From contig NZ_SMJZ01000004.1 of NCBI RefSeq assembly GCF_004348345.1, positions 41,604 through 105,603 on the forward strand: a stretch of 64,000 nucleotides of DNA, in the 5' to 3' direction. The translations under genes were made by a program, and so were the position numbers. Source of the DNA: Nonomuraea longispora (GTDB lineage Bacteria > Actinomycetota > Actinomycetes > Streptosporangiales > Streptosporangiaceae). The stretch's first letter is position 1. Each line of letters opens with the position of its first letter. A model generated the notes under the pieces. That model saw only the letters and a list, made by a program, of their open reading frames with translations, was not told the origin of the DNA and made no database searches. This document shows, one piece after another, positions 1 through 8,233 of the stretch.

Positions 1-1046
1 GTCTCCAGCTTCTTGAGCTTGTCGTAGCCCGGGTAGGGCAGATCGGCGCAGAGGATGACGCGCGACAGGTTGGGGTCCGGCGCTCCTTCCACCTCGGCGA
101 AGAACGAGGCGTCACCGGCCTGTGCCCGCGCGAGTCCGGCGGCCAGGCGCTCCCAGGTGGCCTCGTAGGTGAAGTTGGCGCGGGAGGCGATCTGGGTGTC
201 GCTGATGCGCACCTCGGGACCGGCCTCGGGCGCGGGGATGGGCTCGCGGCGGGCCTTGTGCATTACCTTGTCCCAGACGGCCAGGGGGTCCTTGCCGTGC
301 AGCGCGCAGGTCGTGGTGCTCTGACACCAGGCGGCGAAGCGTTCGGTGTTGCCTTCCAGGGCCTGGGCGCGCCGGCGAAGCCACTCATGCAGGTCAGGTG
401 TGGTGTGGTCCCACACGCTGTCGAGGTACATCCGGCCGACCTTGTGGGGGAACAACTCGGCGTAGGACTGCCCGAGCACGGTGCCGTGCGAGTTGCCCAC
501 GTAGGTCAGTTTGGCCAGGCCCAGGGCCTTTCTGATCGCCTCCATGTCGTGTGCGATCTGCCAGGAGTTGAGGTTTCCCGACAGTGGCCCGGCTTCCTTG
601 GCGCACGCTTGCCCGAACGTGCGATTCTTCGCACCGTATGCGTCGTAGGCCGACTTGCTCGGAAACACCCATTCGGTGGCGAACGGTGCGTGGATGGGGC
701 AGTTGATGGCAGTGGACTTGCCGAACCCCCGCGGGTCGAAAATCACCACGTCGAACCATTTGGTCAGATCTGCGAAGTACTTCTTTCCTTGGCGGAGAAG
801 CGTGATCTGCTCGCCAGGGCCACCGGTGTTGACCAACACCACGCCCTTCTTGCCGGCCTGATCCTGGGCGGGCAGCTTGGCGAGGCCGATCGTGACCTTC
901 GGCCCTGATCCACGGGCCCAGTCGGCCGGCACCTGGATCTGCTCGCACTGCAGACCGTCTCCGCAGCCCTGCCACGACAGCGGCGTGGTCGTGACCGGGG
1001 CGATGGCGGTGACCGCGCCGATGACGAATGAGGCAATCATGTTCAT
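1..1046 (-). CDS. TAP-like secreted alpha/beta-hydrolase (peptidase S33 type), partial
   Basis: The frame stays open from the left edge to an ATG at 1044-1046, so the C-terminus lies outside the window. The protein begins with a short hydrophobic stretch (MNMIASFVIGAVTAIAPVTT) resembling a signal peptide, then shows the oxyanion motif NTGGPG (about residue 75), FDPRGFGKS (about 105), and the nucleophile elbow VGNSHGTVLG with Ser in GxSxG (about 185). This order matches actinomycete tripeptidyl-aminopeptidase/proteinase-like hydrolases (SlpD/SlpE type). The catalytic Asp and His and the C-terminal TAP domain would be in the missing part. An alternative ATG lies two codons downstream (1040). 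Exact substrate is unknown; extracellular peptide cleavage is the family expectation. Confidence 0.85.
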   Translation of the reverse strand, partial: MNMIASFVIGAVTAIAPVTTTPLSWQGCGDGLQCEQIQVPADWARGSGPKVTIGLAKLPAQDQAGKKGVVLVNTGGPGEQITLLRQGKKYFADLTKWFDVVIFDPRGFGKSTAINCPIHAPFATEWVFPSKSAYDAYGAKNRTFGQACAKEAGPLSGNLNSWQIAHDMEAIRKALGLAKLTYVGNSHGTVLGQSYAELFPHKVGRMYLDSVWDHTTPDLHEWLRRRAQALEGNTERFAAWCQSTTTCALHGKDPLAVWDKVMHKARREPIPAPEAGPEVRISDTQIASRANFTYEATWERLAAGLARAQAGDASFFAEVEGAPDPNLSRVILCADLPYPGYDKLKKLE

Positions 1047-1120
1047 GCCGGAAGGATCGCGGGGGTCGTACCGATCGCGCGTCCCCCTTTCTGTATATCT
1101 TTGCCGGGAGAGCGACGGGG

Positions 1121-1358
1121 ATGTCCGCCTACGCCTCCCGGGTCCGCGCCTTCCTGGCCTGGCTGGACAGCGCCGACCTGGACAAGGCCGACCCACTCGC
1201 CGACCCACTCGCCGACCCGCACGGCCGCGGCTTCGCCGTGCGCGACTACAAGACCCAACCTCAAGACGGTGGCCAAGCGGAAGGCCAACACCGTCAACGC
1301 CCACCTGACCGCGCTCGACCACTTCTTCGCCCACCGCGGCATTCGCAAACTCCAGCCT
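1121..1358 (+). pseudogene. tyrosine recombinase N-terminal (core-binding) remnant
   Basis: Frame 2 from ATG 1121 reads a core-binding segment (YASRVRAFLAWL ... GFAVRDYK) typical of actinobacterial phage/plasmid integrases. The reading then jumps frame near 1255 to continue as LKTVAKRKANTVNAHLTALD HFF before ending just upstream of the methyltransferase. No catalytic domain follows, so this is a frameshifted, truncated relic. A 12-bp unit encoding LADP is repeated at about 1195-1218. Its second part is in frame with the downstream methyltransferase, so an automatic call would wrongly fuse the two. Confidence 0.55.
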
Positions 1359-1360
1359 AG

Positions 1361-1379
1361 TAAGGCTAGGCTAAGCTTA
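1361..1379 (+). promoter_or_regulatory. candidate DmdR/IdeR iron box
   Basis: TAAGGCTAGGCTAAGCTTA matches 15 of 19 positions of the actinobacterial iron-box consensus (TTAGGTTAGGCTAACCTAA) and is itself partly palindromic. It ends 24 bases before the methyltransferase ATG at 1404, where a bound repressor would block transcription. Seen: the motif and its position. Known: DmdR1/IdeR bind such boxes with Fe(II). Inferred: iron repression of the methyltransferase. Confidence 0.5.
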
Positions 1380-1403
1380 ATTGAAGCTGGACGAAGGGGT
1401 GCC

Positions 1404-2456
1404 ATGACGGACAACACCGCGGCAACCGAGGGCCTCATGAACGAGCGGGGCCGCCTCATGCAGCTCGTCTTCGGCACCATGGCTGCGCAGACCCTTCGCG
1501 CGGCCGTCGAGCTGAAGATCGTCGAGGTAATAGGCGAGGAGGAACGCACGGCCGAGGAGGTGGCACGCGACTGCGGCACGCAGCCCGTCACGACGCTCCG
1601 GCTGCTGCGCGCCCTAGCCGGTCTCGGGCTGCTGAGCGAGACCGGCACCGGCGCGTTCACCGTCGCTCCGGCCGGTCTGCTGCTGGACGAGCGCCGGTCC
1701 GACTCCCTCGCCTCGCTCATCTGGACCTTTTCCGACCCTTTCATGACCCGCGCCTGGGAGCATCTCGCCGACAGCGTCCGCACCGGCCAGACGTCCTTCG
1801 ACAAGGTCTTCGGCGCCGGTTTCTTCACCCACCTCGGACGTCGGCCGGACCTGTCGGCCAGGTTCAACGCCGCGATGAGCCAGGGCAGCCGCGCCACCGC
1901 TGACGCGCTTCCCGCCCACTACGACTTCGGCCGCTTCAGCACCGTCGTGGACGTTGGCGGCGGCGACGGCACCGTCTTGGCCGCCATCCTGAAGGCTTAC
2001 CCGGCGCTGCACGGCGTGCTCTACGACACCGCCGAGGGCATGGCCCAAGCCGCGGGCACCTTCGAACGGGCCGCCGTCACCGACCGGGCCGAGCAGGTGG
2101 CGGGCGACTTCTTCGTCTCCGTGCCCCCAGGAGGGGACCTCTACCTACTCAAGAGCGTTATCCACGACTGGAACGATGAGCAGTGCGCCGGCATCCTGCG
2201 GCGCTGCGCCGAACGGCTACCCGCACACGGCCGCGTCCTGATCATTGAGCCCCTGCTTCCGCCACAGGCCGGACAGGTCAAAGGCGGGCTGGCCTACCTC
2301 AGCGACCTCAACATGCTGGTCAACGTCGGTGGCAGAGAAAGGACCCCGGAGGAATTCGAGAACCTGTGCCACCTCGCGGGCCTCTCCACCCCCGTGATCA
2401 CCACGCTCCCCCAGCCCCACGCGTTCGCCATGATCGAGGCAGCCGCCAAGGGTTGA
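1404..2456 (+). CDS. SAM-dependent O-methyltransferase (acetylserotonin OMT-like)
   Basis: This 350-residue protein has the two-part layout of small-molecule O-methyltransferases: an N-terminal winged-helix dimerisation domain (about 15-105) and a Rossmann domain with SAM motif VVDVGGGDGT (about 185) and the conserved LLKSVIHDWND segment (about 250), whose His is the usual catalytic base. The start at 1404 is chosen because GAAGGGG sits 4-10 bases upstream; upstream in-frame sequence is recombinase debris. Homologues methylate hydroxyl groups of aromatic natural products. Nearby FAD-monooxygenase and P450 relics (9.8-10.3 kb) suggest a lost secondary-metabolite context. A candidate iron box precedes it. 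Substrate unknown. Confidence 0.9.
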   Translation: MTDNTAATEGLMNERGRLMQLVFGTMAAQTLRAAVELKIVEVIGEEERTAEEVARDCGTQPVTTLRLLRALAGLGLLSETGTGAFTVAPAGLLLDERRSDSLASLIWTFSDPFMTRAWEHLADSVRTGQTSFDKVFGAGFFTHLGRRPDLSARFNAAMSQGSRATADALPAHYDFGRFSTVVDVGGGDGTVLAAILKAYPALHGVLYDTAEGMAQAAGTFERAAVTDRAEQVAGDFFVSVPPGGDLYLLKSVIHDWNDEQCAGILRRCAERLPAHGRVLIIEPLLPPQAGQVKGGLAYLSDLNMLVNVGGRERTPEEFENLCHLAGLSTPVITTLPQPHAFAMIEAAAKG

Positions 2457-2504
2457 CCCGGCGGAGACCAGGTCGACTCGGCCGGGCCGCGACCCCACCC
2501 GCCG

Positions 2505-2670
2505 CCTCAGAGTCGGCCAGTACCCCTACGGCGTTCTGCAACCGCTGCTCGCCAATGACATCGATCGATCCGTCCAGGCCGCCACTACCCCGGCGGCCCG
2601 GGTCATGATCGCGCTCGCCGGAGTCCACGCCGCCCCCGAGTCCTGGACATTGCGTGCGATCGCGCCGGTA
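2505..2670 (+). pseudogene. tyrosine recombinase middle-segment remnant
   Basis: Frame 1 downstream of the methyltransferase reads PYGVLQPLLANDIDRSVQ followed by TPAARVMIALAGVHAA. This resembles the start of the catalytic domain of actinobacterial tyrosine recombinases, where a 'LL..D.DR.IAAATTP..RV.IAL.AVHA' pattern precedes the first catalytic Arg. The Arg and the rest of the domain are absent. The remaining sequence to the hairpin at 2766 contains nothing I recognise. Confidence 0.35.
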
Positions 2671-2765
2671 GGTGCCATGCCAGGGCCGGCGGGAGGGGGA
2701 GTGGGCAGCAGTATCCCGCAACCCGTCGCGGTGCCCCGACAGCAATCACCAGCCCGGGCCTGCCT

Positions 2766-2794
2766 CCGGCTGACAGAACAGGCCTGTCAGCCGG
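2766..2794 (-). terminator. hairpin at the end of the ABC permease gene
   Basis: CCGGCTGACAG and CTGTCAGCCGG form a perfect 11-bp stem with a 7-base loop; the permease stop codon (2787-2789) lies inside the right arm. No clear U-tract follows. It fits a stem-loop terminator for the minus-strand gntR-ABC operon. Confidence 0.55.
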
Positions 2795-3749
2795 GGCGGC
2801 GGAGGGTGCGGCGCACGGCCAGGCCGCCGAGGGCCGCCGACGCGAGCGCCAGGATCCCTGCCTCGGTCCACTGGAAGCGCCAGAACCTGGACGGCGGATG
2901 GTAGTACACCGCGTACCGGTAGCCCTTGCCGAACAGGCACGCCTGCCACGCCTCGGCATTCTTGCTGCTCTGCCCCACGTCCACCCGACGCGGGCAGCCG
3001 CTGTCGGCCGGCTCGGCGACCTCCCTCCCGGACGGCTCCACCCAGGCGGCGCTCACCAGCCGGGCGTCGGGATCGTCCAGCAGCACGGTGCCGGACAGCT
3101 CGGTACGCGCCGGCTCGGCGTAGTGGTCGCTCAGCTGGAACAGCGTCAACATCGACACCGCCACACCGGCCACGACCAGCACCATCGCAGGCAGCGTACG
3201 CCGGAACAGGGTGCCGGCCGCGGTGCCGAGCACGAACGCGTATAGCCACCACGCCGCCGGCTCCACCCCGACCATGTTGAACACGCCGATGTTGCCGAAC
3301 GTGGAGTCGACCCCCGTCCTGAACACCGGCCGCCACAGGCTCACCATGAGCGACAGCAGCAGCCCGCCCGCCACGACCGCTGCGCCCAGGAGCGACAGCT
3401 TGACTGCCAACCACTGCCAAACGGGCACGGACTGGGTCCAGGCCAGGCGGTGGGTGCCGCGTTCGTACTCGCGGCCGAGCAGCGGCGCGCCCCAGAACGC
3501 CCCGATCAACGCGGGCGCCACCAGCGGCATCCAGCCGAAGATCGAGTAGACCGCGTCGTAGCGCTGCCCGAGCGCCACCGCCAGGTCTCCGCACGCCACG
3601 GCGGCCCCGGGACAGCCGGGCGGGGCATGCTCGGCCACGTACCGGCTCGCCTCTACCGCCGAACCCAGCAGCAGCACCCCCAGCAGCGCCAGGAAGGCCG
3701 CCGTCACGAGGATCTGTGCCCGGTGCTGGCGCCAGGTCACCCAGATCAC
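2787..3749 (-). CDS. ABC-2 type transporter permease
   Basis: A 320-residue membrane protein with a first membrane span right after the start (about 12-32), a large extracytoplasmic segment holding Cys residues, and further spans near 80-100, 115-135, 165-185 and 195-215, with a last one near 300. The 'MIWVTWRQHRAQ' start is typical of actinobacterial ABC-2 permeases encoded with YtrA-type regulators. It overlaps the ATPase gene by four bases (ATGA), so the two are translationally coupled. With the ATPase it should form a membrane exporter, often linked to antibiotic or cell-envelope stress; the substrate is unknown. Confidence 0.88.
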   Translation of the reverse strand: MIWVTWRQHRAQILVTAAFLALLGVLLLGSAVEASRYVAEHAPPGCPGAAVACGDLAVALGQRYDAVYSIFGWMPLVAPALIGAFWGAPLLGREYERGTHRLAWTQSVPVWQWLAVKLSLLGAAVVAGGLLLSLMVSLWRPVFRTGVDSTFGNIGVFNMVGVEPAAWWLYAFVLGTAAGTLFRRTLPAMVLVVAGVAVSMLTLFQLSDHYAEPARTELSGTVLLDDPDARLVSAAWVEPSGREVAEPADSGCPRRVDVGQSSKNAEAWQACLFGKGYRYAVYYHPPSRFWRFQWTEAGILALASAALGGLAVRRTLRRPG

Positions 3750-4591
3750 GCGCCCACCCCCGTCAGTCCCGGTAGCGCCGCCGACTCGGGGCTGCGCAGG
3801 TAGCCCATGACGAGCTCCTCCAGCCCGGGCCGCCGCGCCTGCCAGCGCGGATCGAGCGGCGGCGCGCCCCTGACCAGCATGCTGACCTGCCTGCCGGCAC
3901 GGCTCGCGCCCACCACCTGCGCGCCCGCCGCCGATGCCGCGTCCGGCCCGGTGAGCACGAGATGCCCGTCGAGCAACTCCTCGATGCCACCACTGACCTG
4001 CAGCCGGCCCCCGTTCAGCACGACCAGCCAGTCGCAGGTTTCCTCTAGGTCGGAGACGACGTGCGAGGACAGCAGCACGGTCAGCTCCTGTCCGGCCATC
4101 TCCGCCATGATCGAGCGCATCACGTCGTGGCGGGCGAGCGGGTCGAGGTTGGCCAGCGGTTCGTCCAGCACGAGCAGGTCGGGCCGGCAGGCCAGCGCCA
4201 GCGTGACCGCCACCTGCGCCTGCTGCCCGCCGGACAGCCCGCTCACCTTCCGCTTCAGCGGGATGCCCAGCCGGGCGAGCCGGTCGGCAGCCGCGGCGTC
4301 GTCCCAGCGGGTGTTCATGCGGCGGCCGAAGGCGAGCATCTCGGCGACGGTGAAGCTCTCGTACAGCGGCTTGTCCTGTGCCACGAACGCCGCCTCGCCG
4401 GCCACGCGGACGCTTCCCAGCGCCGGCCGCAGCAGGCCTACGGCCGCGTGCATGAGCGTGGTCTTGCCCGCGCCGTTAGGCCCGACGAGCGCCGCCACGC
4501 GCCCGGTGGGCACGGACAGCGAGCAGTCGCGCAACGCCCACGTGCGGCGATAGCGGACTCCCAGCCCGGTCGCCTCCAGCGCGGGACTCAT
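3746..4591 (-). CDS. ABC transporter ATP-binding protein
   Basis: A 281-residue nucleotide-binding subunit with Walker A GPNGAGKTT (about 40), signature LSGGQQAQVA (about 135), Walker B DLLVLDEPLANLDP (about 155) and an H-loop SSHVV (about 190). The ATG at 4591 overlaps the TGA of the upstream regulator (ATGA), and its own stop overlaps the permease start. The longer frame upstream of 4591 is out-of-frame shadow of the regulator gene. It energises the adjacent ABC-2 permease. Confidence 0.95.
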   Translation of the reverse strand: MSPALEATGLGVRYRRTWALRDCSLSVPTGRVAALVGPNGAGKTTLMHAAVGLLRPALGSVRVAGEAAFVAQDKPLYESFTVAEMLAFGRRMNTRWDDAAAADRLARLGIPLKRKVSGLSGGQQAQVAVTLALACRPDLLVLDEPLANLDPLARHDVMRSIMAEMAGQELTVLLSSHVVSDLEETCDWLVVLNGGRLQVSGGIEELLDGHLVLTGPDAASAAGAQVVGASRAGRQVSMLVRGAPPLDPRWQARRPGLEELVMGYLRSPESAALPGLTGVGA

Positions 4592-4980
4592 GCCACACCC
4601 TCCTTCGCGGCGTCGGCCAGGACCACGGTGAACAGCGCCCGCAGGTCCTCCTGATCGAGCCCGGCCGCGCGGGCGTCGCGCACCCATCCCTCCAGACTGC
4701 GCCGCAGCCGCGTGTGCTCGGCGAGCGTCGCACCCGCGATGCCCTGCCGGACGAACGTCCCCATCCCCGGCCGCCCCTCGACCAGCCCTTCGCGCTCCAG
4801 CTCCCGGTACGCCTTGAGCACGGTGTTGGGATTGATGGCCAGGCTCTCGACCACCTCGCGGGCGGTCGGCAACTGGTCGCCGGGCCGCAGCGTACCGAGC
4901 CGGAGCGCTTGTTTGACCTGGTGAACGAGCTGAAGGTACGTCGAAACCCCCGAGCCGCGGTCCAGGTTGAACTCGATCAA
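4588..4980 (-). CDS. GntR-family (YtrA subfamily) transcriptional regulator
   Basis: About 130 residues: winged HTH of the GntR family (LRPGDQLPTAREVVESLAIN then PNTVLKAYRELEREGLV) and a very short C-terminal tail, the YtrA layout. The start is set at a TTG (4980, reading IEFNLDRGSG) because GAAAGGG is well spaced from it; a GTG at 4989 in the same frame would sit too close to that Shine-Dalgarno. It is the first gene of a three-gene operon with ABC ATPase and permease. The perfect palindrome just upstream overlaps the ribosome binding site, indicating autorepression. Confidence 0.92.
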   Translation of the reverse strand: MIEFNLDRGSGVSTYLQLVHQVKQALRLGTLRPGDQLPTAREVVESLAINPNTVLKAYRELEREGLVEGRPGMGTFVRQGIAGATLAEHTRLRRSLEGWVRDARAAGLDQEDLRALFTVVLADAAKEGVA

Positions 4981-4990
4981 CCAAAGCACC

Positions 4991-5014
4991 CTTTCACTAT
5001 TCGAATAGTGAAAG
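4991..5014. promoter_or_regulatory. perfect 24-bp palindromic operator of the YtrA-type regulator
   Basis: The 12-base half CTTTCACTATTC is followed immediately by its exact reverse complement, so all 24 bases are symmetric. It lies just upstream of the gntR start and includes its Shine-Dalgarno (GAAAGG). YtrA-type regulators bind such palindromes in their own promoter; binding here could block both initiation and translation. Confidence 0.8.
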
Positions 5015-5036
5015 GATGTTGGATTTGAACGCTCAT

Positions 5037-5042
5037 TGTCAA
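5037..5042 (-). promoter_or_regulatory. possible -35 element of the gntR-ABC operon
   Basis: Read on the minus strand this is TTGACA, the consensus -35 hexamer, placed so that a weak -10 (CATCCT, 18 bases downstream) would fall at the edge of the 24-bp palindrome. The -10 match is poor, so this is tentative. Confidence 0.3.
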
Positions 5043-5189
5043 CGGCCCAGTGCTCCCGAAGCTGCGCCGAGCCGCAAAGTAGCTGAGAGTAATCGTCTTC
5101 ACGCTCTGCGAGCGTCTCGGGCTTTCAAATAACGATCGTTTTCTGTAGATCATGAAATTGGCTTCGGAACCGGCCCTGGGGCCGTCAAG

Positions 5190-5310
5190 AACCCCTTCAA
5201 CAAACCGGACCTCGGCGTACGGCTGTTCACCCGCGCTCCGCGCGGCGCCGAGCTCACCATCGACGGGCAGGCGTTCCTGCCCCACGCCCGCGAACTGCTC
5301 CGGGCCTGCG
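5190..5310 (+). pseudogene. LysR-family HTH remnant
   Basis: One frame reads DLGVRLFTRAPRGAELTIDG followed by QAFLPHARELL, matching the end of the LysR winged-helix domain ('LG.RLF.R..R...LT.AG..LLP.AR..L'). No start, HTH core or effector domain is present. The remaining bases from 5043 to 5576 hold no intact gene that I can support; long frames on both strands look like high-GC shadows. Confidence 0.4.
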
Positions 5311-5576
5311 CCCGGCGCGGCAGGCAGGAGTCAGCTGCAGCAGCGGCCGGAACCCGCGCCAGCAGCTGCTCGCGCTCGGCCCGCCTCCAGGGCCGTCGCG
5401 CCGCTGTTGTCGAGCTGGTCGGTGACGGCCAGCAGCTCGCCCATCTCCTCATTTCTGAGAACACGCAGAGCCACCGTGGCCACGCAGAGCCAATTGCGTT
5501 CGCAGCGACTCGAGCAGCGGCGTCGATGTCCAGTCGCCGGGTCGAGGGGTTGGTGATGGTCAAGGGCTGTGGCGCT

Positions 5577-6659
5577 TCACCGGGTGATCGGTTGGCTGGT
5601 GAGCAGGGGTCGGACCTTGGTGAGCATCAGGTCGAGGAATTGGTCGGGGTGGCGGAAGGAGGCGAAGTGGCTTGCGTCCTGGATGAGGGTGAAGTCCTTG
5701 ACCGGCGCGGTGACGTCGTTGAAGAACCGCCGGACCGGCTCGGGCGGGGTGATCACGTCGTGCTCGCCCTGGAAGATGAAGAACGGGATGGCGAACGTGG
5801 TGCCTTCGGCCCATTCGTCGATGGTCGCGGACTCGGGCGCGACGCGCTGGGAGAAGGTCATGGCCTTCGTGTAGGCGGGCAGTTCGCGCAGGGAGTGCAG
5901 GGGCGAGGACAGCAGGGAGCCGACCACGACGGTCTTGACGGTGTCGAAGGTGAGCGGGTCGGAGCCGACGGTGTGCTTGTTGTACTGTGACCAGTCCTCG
6001 ACGCTCCAGGCCGACTTGTCCGGGCCCATCGCGGTGACGGCGGCCAGTTCCTTGCGCTTGCCGGCCGCGTCGAGCCGGTCCAGTAGCGCGCGGTAGGCGG
6101 CGTGGTCGCGGCCGCCGGCGTTGATGTTCTGGTCGGTGCCGACGTAGGCGCCGTACAGCTCCGGGTGGTTGCGGGCCAGGCGCAGCCCGACGAAGGAGCC
6201 GAAGGAGCAGGCGAGCAGCACGACTTTGTCGACGCCGAGGCGGGCGCGGATGTGCTGGGTGACCTCCAGCGCGTCGTGCTCGAGTCGCCGCAGGCTCATG
6301 TCGCCCTGTCCATCGGCGCCGCTGTGGCCGAAGGTCTTGCCGGCTCCGCGCATGTCCCACCGCACGATCGTGAAGTGCCGCTCCCAGGCGCGGGTGCGCG
6401 AGGCGAAGATCAGGTTGGTGGCGCCAGGGCCGCCGTGGAGTTCCAGGATCACCGGGTTGCGGTGGTCTTCGCCGCGGATGGAGATCCATTGGTCGATGCC
6501 GCCGATGCGGGCGAAGCCGGACTCCTCGACGCCGTACGGGCTGGTGATGCGCAGTCGTTTGGCGTGGGCGGTGCGCCTGAGCCGACGGTAGCCGAACAGG
6601 CCCGCGGCGGGGACGGCGATGACCGCGCTTGCGGTTGCGGCGACGGCGATGCTGAGCAT
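5577..6659 (-). CDS. alpha/beta-hydrolase, proline iminopeptidase-like
   Basis: A 360-residue hydrolase with an N-terminal membrane anchor or signal (MLSIAVAATASAVIAVPAAG), oxyanion motif ELHGGPGAT (about 72), WDMRGAGKTFG (about 100), nucleophile elbow LLACSFGSFVG (Ser about 150; Ala replaces the first Gly), a lid region (about 180-270), acid FQGEHD (about 300) and base QDASHF (about 330). Family members cleave N-terminal proline or related amides/esters. It is divergent from a TetR gene, and tandem operators between them imply TetR repression and induction by a substrate-like ligand. Substrate unknown. Confidence 0.92.
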   Translation of the reverse strand: MLSIAVAATASAVIAVPAAGLFGYRRLRRTAHAKRLRITSPYGVEESGFARIGGIDQWISIRGEDHRNPVILELHGGPGATNLIFASRTRAWERHFTIVRWDMRGAGKTFGHSGADGQGDMSLRRLEHDALEVTQHIRARLGVDKVVLLACSFGSFVGLRLARNHPELYGAYVGTDQNINAGGRDHAAYRALLDRLDAAGKRKELAAVTAMGPDKSAWSVEDWSQYNKHTVGSDPLTFDTVKTVVVGSLLSSPLHSLRELPAYTKAMTFSQRVAPESATIDEWAEGTTFAIPFFIFQGEHDVITPPEPVRRFFNDVTAPVKDFTLIQDASHFASFRHPDQFLDLMLTKVRPLLTSQPITR

Positions 6660-6676
6660 CTGTTACTCCTCTAAAC

Positions 6677-6713
6677 TGTTTATGTTCTAAACAAGATGTT
6701 TACGCTATATACA
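6677..6713. promoter_or_regulatory. two tandem TetR-type operators in the hydrolase/tetR divergent promoter
   Basis: TGTTTA-N5-TAAACA (6677-6693) and TGTTTA-N5-TATACA (6697-6713) are repeated exactly 20 bp apart, two helical turns. They lie in the AT-rich gap between the divergent hydrolase and TetR genes, so both promoters are likely controlled. Confidence 0.7.
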
Positions 6714-6768
6714 GTGGTGGGAGGGTGTCAACCGACGCCCGCGAACGACCTCACCAAGAGGAGCGACC

Positions 6769-7515
6769 ATGGCCAGGGCAGCCAAGCCGCGCGAGAACAA
6801 AGACAAGAAGGCGCGCGACCTGCCGACGGGCATCGCGCTGCTGTGGGGCGAACAGGACCAACCCGCCCGCGGACCCAAGCCCAGCCTCACGCCCCAGCGC
6901 ATCGCCCAGGCCGCCGTGACCCTCGCCGACGCCGAAGGGCTGGAGACCGTCTCGATGAACAGGGTCGCCGCCGAATTCGGCGTCTCGGCCATGGCCCTGT
7001 ACCGCTACGTGCCCGGCAAGACCGAACTCGTCGAGTTGATGGTCGAAGCCGTCCTCTCCGAACCTCCCGACCTGTCGGCCGCCAGCTCCGGCTGGCGAGC
7101 TCGGCTTTCCACGTGGGCCCACCGCCAGTGGGCGGTCTACCAGGCCCACCCCTGGCTGCTGGCCGCCACCGCCATGCGCCGGCAGATCATGGGCCCCCAC
7201 CAGCTCGCCTGGATGGACGCCGCACTTGCCGCCCTGGAACCGACCGGCCTGACCGCCGGCCAACGCCACCAGGTCTTCCTCCTGGTCGCTGGGCAGGTAC
7301 GCAACCTCGCCCAGCAACGGGCCGACTTCGACGAGGACCACAACCGCGAATGGGGCCGCCTGACCAGCGAACTACTCAACCGCCACAGCGATCGCTTCCC
7401 CGCCCTGACCAAGGCGATCGCCGACGGCGCATTCACCCCCACCGAGCTCGATCCACTCGACTTCGGCCTTGATCGCATCCTCGACGGCGTCCAGGTGCTC
7501 ATCGACCGCGCCTAG
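6769..7515 (+). CDS. TetR-family transcriptional regulator
   Basis: A 248-residue regulator with an N-terminal basic extension, HTH (about 45-90: VSMNRVAAEFGVSAMALYRY then VPGKTELVELM) and an all-helical ligand domain of the type found in TetR proteins of about 240 residues (TetR_C_1/33-like). AGAGGAG precedes the ATG by about 5 bases. It is divergent from the alpha/beta-hydrolase at 5577-6659, and tandem 17-bp operators occupy the gap, so it probably represses itself and the hydrolase. Confidence 0.95.
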   Translation: MARAAKPRENKDKKARDLPTGIALLWGEQDQPARGPKPSLTPQRIAQAAVTLADAEGLETVSMNRVAAEFGVSAMALYRYVPGKTELVELMVEAVLSEPPDLSAASSGWRARLSTWAHRQWAVYQAHPWLLAATAMRRQIMGPHQLAWMDAALAALEPTGLTAGQRHQVFLLVAGQVRNLAQQRADFDEDHNREWGRLTSELLNRHSDRFPALTKAIADGAFTPTELDPLDFGLDRILDGVQVLIDRA

Positions 7516-7722
7516 CGAGCACCACCCCCCTACGATCGCTGACCCGCTGACGCAGCTGCGGCGCAGGTGAACGACGGCATCCGTCGGCAGCCCGAGCCGA
7601 GCGACAAGAACTCGCGCAGACCAACGTGATTTGGGCTCATCAGCGTGACTCTTGGTCCCTGTAGCGCCAAGATCGGGTCCGATCCTCCCCGGAGGCCCAC
7701 AGCGCCTGCCACGCCGCCGGCA

Positions 7723-8229
7723 GATCGCCGTGGTGCTCGCGTACTCGTGGCCGACCTGCAGCGACACGAACCGCTCGGGCGTCCATCTCCTGGACCGTCA
7801 GCACGGTGCGGCGCTGGGCGGGCTGCCGCGTGAGGCCTTGCCGTAGCGGACGTATAACCCGCCAAACTGCCGGAACTGGGGCATTTTCGGGGGGCGCCGC
7901 AGATCTCCCAGATCCAGCATGCGGGCCTCGTTGCGGCGCAGGCCGAACGCGTAGATGGTCTTGAGCAGGGCTGCGTCCCGCCGCGCGGTGAGGCTGCCTT
8001 TGCGACCGAGGGCCTGGGTCTGCTCGACCCGTGCGTCGACGGCGTCGAACAGGGCCTGGACCTCATCGAAGGTCAACGGGCGCCGTCCCGGCTGCCCCTC
8101 GTACTCGGCGACGTGCGCGACCCGGTTGTCCTCGGTGAAGATCTGCTGCGGTGTCACCCCGAAGCGGCGTTCGCACTTGGTGAACTCCAGCAGCCGCCGC
8201 CCCAGTGGGTACCGCTCTCCACTTGCCAA
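7723..8229 (-). pseudogene. tyrosine recombinase (XerD/integrase) pseudogene
   Basis: The frame from 8229 reads a typical actinobacterial integrase segment (PGRRPLTFDEVQALFDAVD, RRDAALLKTIYAFGLRRNEA, LYVRYGKASRGSPP). It then shifts frame near 7815 (RRTVLTVQEMD). It resumes in another frame as ERFVSLQVGHEYASTTAI, which in intact homologues is directly followed by the catalytic Tyr. Here the R...HxxR catalytic middle is deleted and the Tyr position reads Cys. Start and core-binding domain are also missing or cut by the tetR operators at 8234. Inactive relic; region 7516-7722 holds nothing else recognisable. Confidence 0.72.
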
Positions 8230-8233
8230 GTAT

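Noticed and set aside
1101..1403. N-terminal extension of the O-methyltransferase as a fused DNA-binding domain
   Set aside because: The extension is a frameshifted recombinase relic; methyltransferase homology starts after ATG 1404, which has its own ribosome binding site and follows the iron box.
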